5,446 nt of DNA, taken from NCBI GenBank assembly GCA_900557475.1, contig USTA01000067.1:1-5446 (forward strand), read 5' to 3'. A program made the position numbers and the translations under genes. The DNA comes from an uncultured Clostridium sp. GTDB taxonomy: Bacteria; Bacillota; Clostridia; TANB77; CAG-508. The notes beneath the pieces were generated by a model. That model did no database searches. It worked only from the letters and a program-made list of their open reading frames with translations, and was not told where the DNA came from. Each line of letters opens with the position of its first letter. Positions within the stretch are counted from its first letter, which is position 1. Below are positions 1-5,202 of the stretch, one piece after another.

Positions 1-97
<97 letters not shown>

Positions 98-118
98 TTA
101 GACAGCCGAAGATGATAT

Positions 119-133
119 AAATTGTTACAATTT
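119..133. promoter_or_regulatory. Perfect palindrome in the recombinase leader, possible operator
   Basis: AAATTGT-T-ACAATTT is a perfect 7+7 inverted repeat with a one-base centre. It lies about 10 to 25 bases downstream of the predicted start of recombinase transcription and well upstream of the ribosome binding site. A further CAATTTG follows at 134-140. Position and symmetry fit a repressor site; no regulator gene is visible in the window. AT-rich sequence makes chance palindromes more likely. Confidence 0.35.
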
Positions 134-150
134 CAATTTGTAGTGTTCAC

Positions 151-179
151 ATAATACCATATTCGTTTTTATAGTGCAA
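151..179 (-). promoter_or_regulatory. Candidate promoter of the serine recombinase
   Basis: On the minus strand a -35 box TTGCAC (179-174) is separated by 17 bases from a -10 box TATTAT (156-151). The -10 is preceded by TGg, so it is an extended -10 of the Gram-positive type. Transcription should start near 144, leaving a leader of about 60 bases before the recombinase ATG at 82. This suggests the recombinase can be expressed separately from the relaxase operon. No terminator separates the two units. Confidence 0.65.
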
Positions 180-186
180 GTGGTTC

Positions 187-456
187 TTATGATTTTTTTG
201 TTAGTCTAAAAATTTTATTTAATAAGCTTTCTTCAGCATTTTTATCAAAGTAAGTATTTACTTTGTATACTGTGCCGTTTATTTCTTTTTCAAAGTTCAA
301 TTTATTTTCTATTGCAATATTATCTCTAAAATATTGTAATCTTTCATCTTTAGTCATATTTTCTAATTTTTTATAATATTCTTGTTTCAAGTTTTCAACA
401 TATTCATATTCTTCATTAGAGAGTTCAATTCTATATTTTTCATTATTATCGTTCAT
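187..456 (-). CDS. TnpW-like small protein of a mobilizable element
   Basis: This encodes an 89-residue, strongly charged protein with no signal peptide or membrane segment. The N-terminal two thirds look helical and are rich in Glu, Lys and Tyr. The last 30 or so residues have the pattern NGTxYKVNxYFDxxAEESLLxKIxRL. This resembles the C-terminal signature of proteins annotated as transposon-encoded TnpW, which occur beside relaxases and serine recombinases in clostridial elements. The assignment is from memory of the motif plus context. The biochemical role of that family is not established. The start is fixed by AAGGAGGG at 470-463, six bases upstream, and the ATG lies inside the end of the relaxase gene with an 11-base overlap, so translation is probably coupled to it. 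Confidence 0.8.
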   Translation of the reverse strand: MNDNNEKYRIELSNEEYEYVENLKQEYYKKLENMTKDERLQYFRDNIAIENKLNFEKEINGTVYKVNTYFDKNAEESLLNKIFRLTKKS

Positions 457-1732
457 AACTAGCCCTCCTTTTCTTGTATTCAGGAGATTTCTTTTGTTTT
501 TGCTTTTCTAATCTAGCTTTTTCTTTTGCTTCTTCACGAGCTTTTCTTTCAGCTTGTATTTTTTCTTGTTCAGTTCTTTGTCTTTCTAATTCATCTTGTT
601 TTTCCTTATCAAATAAACTTTTAAAGAAATCTGCAACTTTTTGTGGTGCAAGTTTTAGAGCATGGAAGTAGTCTTTTGTTTTTTCTACTAAACCATCATA
701 TTTTTCTATCCATCTATTTACGGTGTTCCTTAAATTTTTAATTCTAGCATCACGTTCATAAATTTCTTTATCTGCTACAATTCCTTTTTTAGCATATTGG
801 GTTAGTGTTTCATAATCTTTTGGATCTAATTCAATTTTCTTTGAGAACTTCTTTTGTTTACCTAGGTTTGAAATATCTTCAACCTTTTTATCGTATTGCA
901 TATAGTTATCAAAATTAGATTGTTTTTCATCAACACTATTTGTTATTTTTTCAAGTTTTTCAGTTTCTTTCTTAATTTTAAATTCTAAATCAGATAAATG
1001 TTCTTTAGTACTACCTTTTATACCACGAATAAATCCTCTATAACCACTATCAGACATATATTGAAAAAATCTGTCTTGTAATAGGCTATATGATTTTACG
1101 AGTTTTGCTTTTCCATTTTCATCATATACAGGATTACCAAAGTTATCAGTTAATTGTTCTGATTTCCATTTCTTACTATGGCTCACTTGGTTGATTATTT
1201 CTTTTGTAGTTCCTATTAGAGATTTATCTTTACACCTTTTTGTCCATCTTATTTCTTTTTCTACAATAGGAATTGCTATAACATGCAAATGGTAATGATA
1301 TATCGGTTTTCCGTATTCTTCTGTTAAAGCTGTATTTAGTTCATCTGCGTGCATTACTGCTGATATAATATTATCAGCACCCATTTCCTTTTCAGCAAAG
1401 TGAAATGCCTTTTCATAAAAGCCTTTTGCAAATTCATAACCACCATTTTTCTCGAAATAGTCGGAGTTAATATCAAATATAATTTCATCAAATATTTTAG
1501 CATTATCTCTTAGTCCTCTAAGTGATATTTCTCCATTATTAATCATTTCTTTTAATCGTTCGTTATAAGTGCCTTTGCATTTTTTGTAATGCACATTGTT
1601 TGGTGTTTGAGCTAAGTCAACATTCATATTAGAGTAAGATTTGTTTTTTCGTTCATTATGTCTCTCTGCCTTTACAATACTTGCTCTAGTATAAGTTTCT
1701 ACTCTAGCTATCGAATAGTTTGTTTTGTCCAT
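446..1732 (-). CDS. MobV-type relaxase / plasmid recombination (Mob/Pre) protein
   Basis: This 428-residue protein is the likely DNA-nicking relaxase that starts conjugative mobilization at oriT. Motif I is near the N-terminus: residues 5-30 end in HNERKN, where His25 corresponds by position to the histidine nucleophile of pMV158 MobM (inference by homology). Motif II is around 74-93 (LRDNAKIFDEIIF, then SDYF). The metal-binding region is split: VMHADE at 126-131 and HYHLH at 146-150. Canonical MobV proteins have the two halves almost adjacent, so this is the variant with about a 10-residue insertion. The C-terminal third is a highly charged probable coiled coil rich in Glu, Lys, Arg and Gln, ending in a basic tail. 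The start ATG at 1732-1730 has GAAAGG at 1746-1741, eight bases upstream. The gene reads away from the oriT candidate just upstream of it and overlaps the next gene. Confidence 0.93.
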   Translation of the reverse strand: MDKTNYSIARVETYTRASIVKAERHNERKNKSYSNMNVDLAQTPNNVHYKKCKGTYNERLKEMINNGEISLRGLRDNAKIFDEIIFDINSDYFEKNGGYEFAKGFYEKAFHFAEKEMGADNIISAVMHADELNTALTEEYGKPIYHYHLHVIAIPIVEKEIRWTKRCKDKSLIGTTKEIINQVSHSKKWKSEQLTDNFGNPVYDENGKAKLVKSYSLLQDRFFQYMSDSGYRGFIRGIKGSTKEHLSDLEFKIKKETEKLEKITNSVDEKQSNFDNYMQYDKKVEDISNLGKQKKFSKKIELDPKDYETLTQYAKKGIVADKEIYERDARIKNLRNTVNRWIEKYDGLVEKTKDYFHALKLAPQKVADFFKSLFDKEKQDELERQRTEQEKIQAERKAREEAKEKARLEKQKQKKSPEYKKRRASYER

Positions 1733-1743
1733 TTAAATATCCT

Positions 1744-1762
1744 TTCTTGCAGGTAGCAAGAA
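1744..1762 (-). promoter_or_regulatory. Hairpin touching the relaxase ribosome binding site
   Basis: TTCTTGC and GCAAGAA form a perfect 7-bp stem with a five-base loop (TACCT on the minus strand). The promoter-distal arm runs directly into the GAAAGG that should serve as the relaxase ribosome binding site (1746-1741). In the mRNA this stem would partly hide that site and could dampen relaxase translation. In single-stranded DNA it could also be part of oriT. Confidence 0.45.
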
Positions 1763-1778
1763 GCGACCAAAGGGAGCT

Positions 1779-1853
1779 GTTACATAACTTTCTTCGAAAG
1801 TATGTAACCCACTATGACACTTTCAAAACTTCGTTTTGCAAAGATGTCGTGGG
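1779..1853 (-). other. oriT: Candidate oriT with MobV-like nick site
   Basis: On the minus strand the sequence reads CATAGTGGG then TTACATACTTT. This closely matches, from memory, the MobV nick region of pMV158 (TAGTGTG/TTATACTTT). The nick would fall between 1808 and 1807. Two inverted repeats meet exactly there. One is GTTACATAaCTTTC at 1779-1792 with GAAAGTATGTAAC at 1796-1808 (13 bp, one bulge, loop TTC). The other is an imperfect hairpin from CCCAC at 1808-1812 to GTGGG at 1849-1853, with internal mismatches. The relaxase gene starts about 75 bp from the nick and reads away from it, the same arrangement as in pMV158, so the relaxase gene would be transferred first. Confidence 0.7.
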
Positions 1854-1870
1854 CTCCTAGCGGAGGGCTC
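1851..1870. repeat. GGGCTC direct repeat with a small GC-rich hairpin
   Basis: GGGCTC occurs at 1851-1856 and again at 1865-1870. Between and overlapping them CTCC (1854-1857) can pair with GGAG (1862-1865) around a four-base loop. It is the most GC-rich patch of the non-coding region and joins the oriT candidate to the hairpin chain. Its function is unknown; it may be an accessory relaxase or protein contact site. Confidence 0.35.
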
Positions 1871-1904
1871 ATAAAATATCTAATCTTACGATAGATATTT
1901 TATG
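1870..1904. repeat. Perfect 13-bp hairpin (first of a chain)
   Basis: CATAAAATATCTA (1870-1882) and TAGATATTTTATG (1892-1904) are perfect inverse complements around a nine-base loop. It starts immediately after the oriT candidate. There is no U-run on either side, so it is not a typical terminator. Confidence 0.6.
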
Positions 1905-1919
1905 TTTGGCTACGCCAAA
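1905..1919. repeat. 6-bp hairpin TTTGGC-tac-GCCAAA
   Basis: A perfect six-base-pair stem with a three-base loop, abutting the preceding hairpin with no bases between them. It is the second element of the chain. Its function is unknown. Confidence 0.5.
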
Positions 1920-1920
1920 T

Positions 1921-1959
1921 CAAAATAATATTTTTCATTTTCATTCAAATATTATTTTG
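1921..1959. repeat. Perfect 13-bp hairpin (third of the chain)
   Basis: CAAAATAATATTT (1921-1933) and AAATATTATTTTG (1947-1959) are perfect inverse complements around a 13-base loop made of two similar halves (TTCATT, TTCATT). The stem is almost all A and T, so it is weak as DNA but clearly non-random in length. Confidence 0.55.
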
Positions 1960-1962
1960 GCT

Positions 1963-2004
1963 ACTGAAAAATTTTTGTGCTACCTAGCATAAAATTTTTT
2001 CAGT
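1963..2004. repeat. Long near-perfect hairpin, 42 bp
   Basis: The outer arms ACTGAAAAATTTTT and AAAATTTTTTCAGT pair with one mismatch. The inner arms TGCTA (1978-1982) and TAGCA (1985-1989) pair around a CC centre. Almost the whole 42 bases can therefore fold on themselves. No U-run follows on either strand. It is the fourth and largest element of the chain that begins at 1870. Confidence 0.6.
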
Positions 2005-2063
2005 ATCTTTCTGCTATGCTTTGTGAGAATATAGAGCAATACCTATATAGTTTTTTTAGCATA

Positions 2064-2165
2064 ACAAAAAGACCTATTAGGCACAACAAATAAAACTACC
2101 AATATTGCAATTTTTTTGCAAAGTAGTGAGTTTTACTTGAAACATGCTAATCGGTCTTAACCACT
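2064..2165 (-). ncRNA. Candidate structured small RNA or attenuator with terminal U-run
   Basis: On the minus strand AAGACCGATTAG (2158-2147) pairs with CTAATAGGTCTT (2080-2069) at 11 of 12 positions. The pairing can extend through GCA/TGC with a bulged base. Inside lie CTAC/GTAG (flanked by AAAA/TTTT with a bulge) and an innermost TTGCAA hairpin (2105-2121). The closing stem runs straight into CTTTTTGTT, an intrinsic-terminator-like end. A -10-like TAAAAT at 2178-2173 would start transcription near 2166, but its -35 is poor. Three nested stems ending in a U-run fit a small RNA of about 95-100 bases or a leader attenuator for the relaxase operon. No known family was recognised. Confidence 0.4.
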
Positions 2166-2223
2166 GCTGGACATTTTACATACTATTCATTCTAAACCAG
2201 CCAAAATATATTTCACCGCATTG

Positions 2224-2301
2224 GATTAGTAAGTTTTCTACAAACATTAATTTTCATTTTAGGAGAAGATAGAAAATATTTTATTGTATTCCTTACTAAT
2301 C
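2224..2301. repeat. Long-range inverted repeat, 10 bp arms
   Basis: GATTAGTAAG (2224-2233) and CTTACTAATC (2292-2301) are perfect inverse complements. Just inside, TTTTCTA (2234-2240) pairs with TAGAAAA (2270-2276), so a 78-base region can form one interrupted hairpin. No gene of credible length is enclosed. It lies in the zone where the mobile element probably ends, so it may be an element-end feature, but nothing confirms this. Confidence 0.4.
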
Positions 2302-2395
2302 AGTGTTTCGTGTCTATTAATTTTTCAGTGTACTATAAATACATCTATTATATATCATCTTTTTATGTAAATGTAAATAAAATCCAAAAAATCAA

Positions 2396-2424
2396 TTGAA
2401 AAAAGTCAATATTGCTGATATAAT
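2396..2424 (+). promoter_or_regulatory. Extended -10 promoter of the PHP-def-yhcG unit
   Basis: TTGAAA (2396-2401), a 17-base spacer and a consensus TATAAT (2419-2424), with TGa directly before the -10. Transcription should start near 2431, giving a short leader of about 28 bases before the ATG at 2459. No promoter of similar quality was found before def or yhcG, so this one probably serves all three genes. Confidence 0.75.
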
Positions 2425-2458
2425 TGACACATAATAATATAGATTGGAGAAGCAAAAT

Positions 2459-3340
2459 ATGATAGATTTGCATATGCATACAATGTATTCAGATGGAGAT
2501 AAGACAATAGCAGAAATATTAAAGTTGTGTGAAGATAGAAAATTAGAATATATTTCAATAACTGATCATAATACATGTGCTGAATATGAAGATAAAAATA
2601 TAAAAAACAATAATATTTTTGGTGGAAAAATAATAAAAGGTGTTGAAATGAATGCAACATTTCAAAATAAAAAAATTGAAGTTTTAGGCTATAATATAAA
2701 AGAACCTAAGATAATAGAAGAATGGTCTCAAAAGTTTTTTTCAGAAGAAGTATTAAAGAGACAACAAGAAGATGCAAAGAAAAAATTATTATATATATGT
2801 GATAAAAAAGGGCTTATTTATGATGAAAACAAAATAGAAAAAAATATTCCAGTAACAGATTATATAACAATTTATATTTATAAAGAATTAATGCAACATG
2901 AGGAGAATCATGAAATTCTTGGAGAATTTGCAGAATCACTAAATGTTTTTATTAGAAAGGGATTAATGAATCCAGATAGCGAATATTATACAGGTTCAGA
3001 TAATGTACCAAAGCCAATGTATAAAGATGTTATAGATGTGATACATAAAGCAGGAGGATTAGCTTTTCTAGCACACCCATTTGAATATAGATTTGATGAT
3101 ACAATAGGCTTTATAGATGAGCTTCGAAAAGAAAAAGAATTAGATGGAATAGAGTGTTTTCATCCATCTGCTAATGAAGATGAAATTGATGTTTTGGTAG
3201 AATATGCTAAAAAGAGTAATTTATATATTAGTGGTGGAAGTGATTATCATGGACATAAAAAGCCTAATGTAGAAATTGGAGTTGGAGAAGGAAATTTGAA
3301 TATTTCAAAAGAAATAATAGAAGAGTGGATAAATCAGTAA
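2459..3340 (+). CDS. PHP-domain metal-dependent phosphoesterase
   Basis: This 293-residue protein has the PHP metal-site motifs in order. They are HMHTxxSDG (His5, His7, Asp12), TDHN (Asp36, His37), GVEMN (Glu63), LAHPFEY (His206), IECFHP (His235) and GGSDYHG (Asp262, His264). This set is typical of stand-alone PHP phosphoesterases of the YciV/RNase AM type, which act on nucleotide or short RNA phosphates; the substrate here is unknown. At the usual HxLGY position it has EVLGY, so Glu74 replaces a frequent metal ligand, and the middle segment (about 80-185) lacks the RPHIA-like motif of classic YciV. A TTG at 2444 in the same frame was rejected as start: GGAGA at 2446-2450 serves the ATG at 2459, and the motif then begins at residue 5. 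It is the first gene of a probable three-gene unit. Confidence 0.88.
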   Translation: MIDLHMHTMYSDGDKTIAEILKLCEDRKLEYISITDHNTCAEYEDKNIKNNNIFGGKIIKGVEMNATFQNKKIEVLGYNIKEPKIIEEWSQKFFSEEVLKRQQEDAKKKLLYICDKKGLIYDENKIEKNIPVTDYITIYIYKELMQHEENHEILGEFAESLNVFIRKGLMNPDSEYYTGSDNVPKPMYKDVIDVIHKAGGLAFLAHPFEYRFDDTIGFIDELRKEKELDGIECFHPSANEDEIDVLVEYAKKSNLYISGGSDYHGHKKPNVEIGVGEGNLNISKEIIEEWINQ

Positions 3341-3381
3341 AATTAAAAGAAAATATATTATAGTTTGGAGGAAAAATTAAT

Positions 3382-3927
3382 ATGGGAAAAGTATTAAAGG
3401 TAAGAGAAGTTGGAGATCCTATTCTATCTATAAAATGTAAAGAAGTAGATGTAAAAAACATTAACCAAGAAATACTAGAGGAAATTGAAGATTTAAAGGA
3501 GACACTAAACTTTACAGAAGGGTTTGGAATTGCAGCACCACAAGCAGGAATTAATAGAAGAATAGTAATTATTCAAGTAAATAAAGAAAAATGTACATAT
3601 AAAGATTGCGAAGAAGTTTCAACTACAGTAATGATAAATCCAACATGGAGAAAATTATCAGAAGAAACAGAAAGTGAATTTGAAGGTTGTTTAAGTGTTC
3701 CTTCTATCAGGGGAAAAGTAGAAAGATACACAAGTATAGAAGTAACATATTATAATGAAAATGGAGAAAAGGTTATAAAACAGTTAAAAGGATTTACAGC
3801 AAGAGATGTGCAACATGAGTGCGACCATTTAGATGGAATCGTATTTTTAGAAAGAGTAAAAGAACATAATGGATTTGCAACTAAAGAAATGATAAACAAA
3901 TTTAATTTAAAAGAAGAAAGTAGGTAA
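3382..3927 (+). CDS. def: Peptide deformylase
   Basis: This 181-residue cytoplasmic metalloenzyme removes the formyl group from the N-terminal methionine of new proteins. All three family motifs are intact: GFGIAAPQAG (47-56), EGCLSVP (101-107) and QHECDHLDG (144-152). Cys103, His145 and His149 are the expected metal ligands and Glu146 the general base. The length is within the usual range, with a short insertion around residues 68-82 that contains two cysteines. The start ATG has GGAGG at 3367-3371, ten bases upstream. It lies 41 bp after the PHP gene with no convincing promoter in between, and its stop codon is three bases before the next ATG. The usual partner, methionyl-tRNA formyltransferase (fmt), is not adjacent. 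Confidence 0.96.
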   Translation: MGKVLKVREVGDPILSIKCKEVDVKNINQEILEEIEDLKETLNFTEGFGIAAPQAGINRRIVIIQVNKEKCTYKDCEEVSTTVMINPTWRKLSEETESEFEGCLSVPSIRGKVERYTSIEVTYYNENGEKVIKQLKGFTARDVQHECDHLDGIVFLERVKEHNGFATKEMINKFNLKEESR

Positions 3928-3930
3928 ATA

Positions 3931-4644
3931 ATGGATTTAGAAAAGAAAGATAATAATTCCATGATTATTAAATATCAAAATACAGATAATGTAGTAGAAG
4001 ATATATGTTCTATTATTGAATCAGCACGAGATTATGCATATCAATCCGTTAATATTGCATTAGTAGAAAGAAATTGGTTTATAGGATATAGAATTGCTGA
4101 AGAAGAATTAAAAGGCGAAAATCGAGCGAATTATGGTACAGAAATATTAAAAAAGTTGTCTAAAGAGTTAAAGAAAGAATATGGAAAAGGTTTTGAATTA
4201 AGAAATTTATACTATTTTTTACAATTTTACAAAACTTTTCCAAACATTTTGCACTCAGTGAATGCAAAATCTAATATGCTACTTTCATGGACTCATTATA
4301 AAACTTTATTACAAGTTGAAGATGTAAAAGCAAGAGAATGGTATGCAAAAGAAACAGCTGAACAGACTTGGAGTGTAAGAACTTTACAACGAAATATATC
4401 ATCACAATATTATTATAGGTTATTAAAATCACAAGTTAAAGAACCTGTAATTGAAGAAATGAAAGAAAAAAACAAAGAACATTATTTAATGGAAAAACTA
4501 GAATTTATCAAAAATCCATTAATAGCAGAATTTTTAGGTTTTTCATTAGAAGATACATATACAGAAACAGAATTAGAAACAAGTATTATAAATAATTTAC
4601 AAAAATTTTTAATGGAACTTCGGAAAAGGTTATGCTTTTGTTGA
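3931..4644 (+). CDS. YhcG/DUF1016 N-terminal part (ends at the frameshift)
   Basis: As read without recoding this is a 237-residue product whose first 230 residues are true family sequence and whose last seven (RKRLCFC) are out-of-frame junk. It contains the DUF1016 N-terminal segment, including NWFIGYRIAEEE and YGTEILKKLSKEL followed by FELRNLYYFLQFY, a helical region associated with DNA-binding in the family. It lacks the nuclease residues, so on its own it could at most bind DNA or partners. The ATG at 3931 is three bases after the def stop; its ribosome binding site is weak (AGG at 3922-3924), suggesting translation coupled to def. An internal ATG at 3961 has no ribosome binding site. Confidence 0.75.
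   Translation: MDLEKKDNNSMIIKYQNTDNVVEDICSIIESARDYAYQSVNIALVERNWFIGYRIAEEELKGENRANYGTEILKKLSKELKKEYGKGFELRNLYYFLQFYKTFPNILHSVNAKSNMLLSWTHYKTLLQVEDVKAREWYAKETAEQTWSVRTLQRNISSQYYYRLLKSQVKEPVIEEMKEKNKEHYLMEKLEFIKNPLIAEFLGFSLEDTYTETELETSIINNLQKFLMELRKRLCFC
4618..4624 (+). other. Frameshift site in the nuclease gene (CTT-C-GGA)
   Basis: The zero frame reads CTT CGG AAA and the family frame reads CTT, one extra base, GGA AAA GGT. The break is therefore localised to 4618-4622. CGG is expected to be a rarely used, slow arginine codon in such an AT-rich genome (inference). A slow codon after CTT is the general layout of known +1 recoding sites such as the prfB CUU-stop site. No upstream Shine-Dalgarno-like stimulator is obvious within 15 bases. 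Confidence 0.6.
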
Positions 4645-5011
4645 AAGGCAACAACACATTCGTACAGAAAAGGGGGATTATTTCATAGATTTAGTCTTTT
4701 ATAACTATATTCTAAACTGTTTTGTATTGATAGATTTAAAAACTAATCAAGTAACACATCAAGACATAGGACAAATGGACATGTATGTAAGAATGTATGA
4801 TGAATTAAAACGAACAGAAAGTGATAATCCAACCATTGGCATTATCTTATGTTTAGAAACAGATGAAGATATTGCACGTTATTCAATATTGAAAGGTAAT
4901 GAACAATTATTTGCAAGCAAATACAAGTTGTATTTACCATCCGATGAAGAATTAAGAGCAGAAATTGAATCACAGAAAACAATATTTGAATTACAAAATA
5001 ATGAAAAGTAA
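4622..5011 (+). CDS. YhcG/DUF1016 C-terminal nuclease part in the shifted frame
   Basis: The shifted frame encodes GKGYAFVERQQHIRTEKGDY, then FIDLVFYN, LIDLKT and GQMDMYV, and ends at 5011 with 129 residues of intact family sequence. This is the PD-(D/E)XK catalytic half. No credible start serves it. The first in-frame start-like codon, TTG at 4727, falls inside the LIDLK motif and has no ribosome binding site. An AAAAGGGGG at about 4666-4675 looks like a ribosome binding site but no start codon follows at the right distance. The fragment would thus be made only if ribosomes shift frame or if the extra base is an error. Confidence 0.65.
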   Translation, partial: GKGYAFVERQQHIRTEKGDYFIDLVFYNYILNCFVLIDLKTNQVTHQDIGQMDMYVRMYDELKRTESDNPTIGIILCLETDEDIARYSILKGNEQLFASKYKLYLPSDEELRAEIESQKTIFELQNNEK

Positions 5012-5202
5012 TAAGTATCTTGCGAGGTTATATTTATGTAGAGATCAATAAATAATACTATTATTCCAGTAACGATTTTCACGTGTAAATAAAGTTATAA
5101 TTTTACGCACTAATGACTAACTTCTGTTATTTCCTTGTTGCATTACTCATAATTACATACAACTGCATACAGATAAAATATACATGATAGATAGAAGCAT
5201 AT

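Larger units (their letters stand above)
1733..2458. other. Non-coding region between relaxase and PHP gene
   Basis: About 725 bp with no credible open frame on either strand. From left to right it holds the relaxase leader hairpin, the oriT candidate, the hairpin chain, the nested minus-strand structure, a long-range inverted repeat, roughly 90 bp of plain AT-rich sequence (2302-2395) and the promoter of the next gene. The boundary between mobile element and chromosome should lie in its right part, but no duplication marking it could be seen because the other end is outside the window. Confidence 0.6.
3931..5011 (+). pseudogene. YhcG/DUF1016-type PD-(D/E)XK nuclease gene, broken by a +1 frameshift
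   Basis: Joining the two frames at 4620/4622 gives one continuous protein of about 359 residues, the usual length of YhcG-like proteins. The N-terminal DUF1016_N domain spans roughly 20-185 and the nuclease domain roughly 195-359. The nuclease residues would be Asp253 (in FIDLVFYN), Asp268 and Lys270 (in LIDLK), and Gln281 with Tyr285 (Q-x-x-x-Y). One extra base between CTT (4618-4620) and GGA (4622-4624) puts the first frame on a TGA at 4642. No other lesion is visible. It could be a recent mutation, a sequencing error or, less likely, a recoded gene. YhcG family members are often exchanged between genomes and have been linked to DNA processing; the role here is unknown. The gene follows def by three bases. 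Confidence 0.75.

Noticed and set aside
474..671. Open frame on the plus strand inside the relaxase gene
   Set aside because: It is antisense to the coiled-coil coding part; its Phe/Ser/Cys-rich product is the expected shadow of Lys/Glu-rich codons.
1963..2004. Intrinsic terminator
   Set aside because: The stem is long but no U-run follows on either strand.
2444..2458. TTG start five codons upstream of the PHP gene ATG
   Set aside because: It overlaps the GGAGA that serves the ATG at 2459, and the family motif begins close to the ATG.
2406..2660. Minus-strand open frame of 84 codons over the PHP promoter and gene start
   Set aside because: It lies opposite conserved PHP motifs, lacks a ribosome binding site and has biased shadow composition.
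3333..3361. Separate promoter for def (TATTAT at 3356-3361)
   Set aside because: There is no acceptable -35 box at 16-18 bases, and the -10 lies only about 20 bases before the ATG.
3264..3461. Minus-strand open frame across the PHP-def junction
   Set aside because: It is a shadow of two well-supported genes with no start signals.
3750..3962. Minus-strand open frame over the end of def
   Set aside because: It is antisense to the conserved HECDH motif region and has no ribosome binding site.
4879..5082. Minus-strand open frame over the end of the nuclease gene
   Set aside because: It is antisense to conserved family sequence. The part beyond the gene is plain AT-rich DNA.
5113..5187. 24-codon hydrophobic open frame (MTNFCYFLVALLIITYN...), toxin-like in appearance
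   Set aside because: No ribosome binding site, no promoter and no antisense RNA candidate; such peptides arise by chance in AT-rich sequence.
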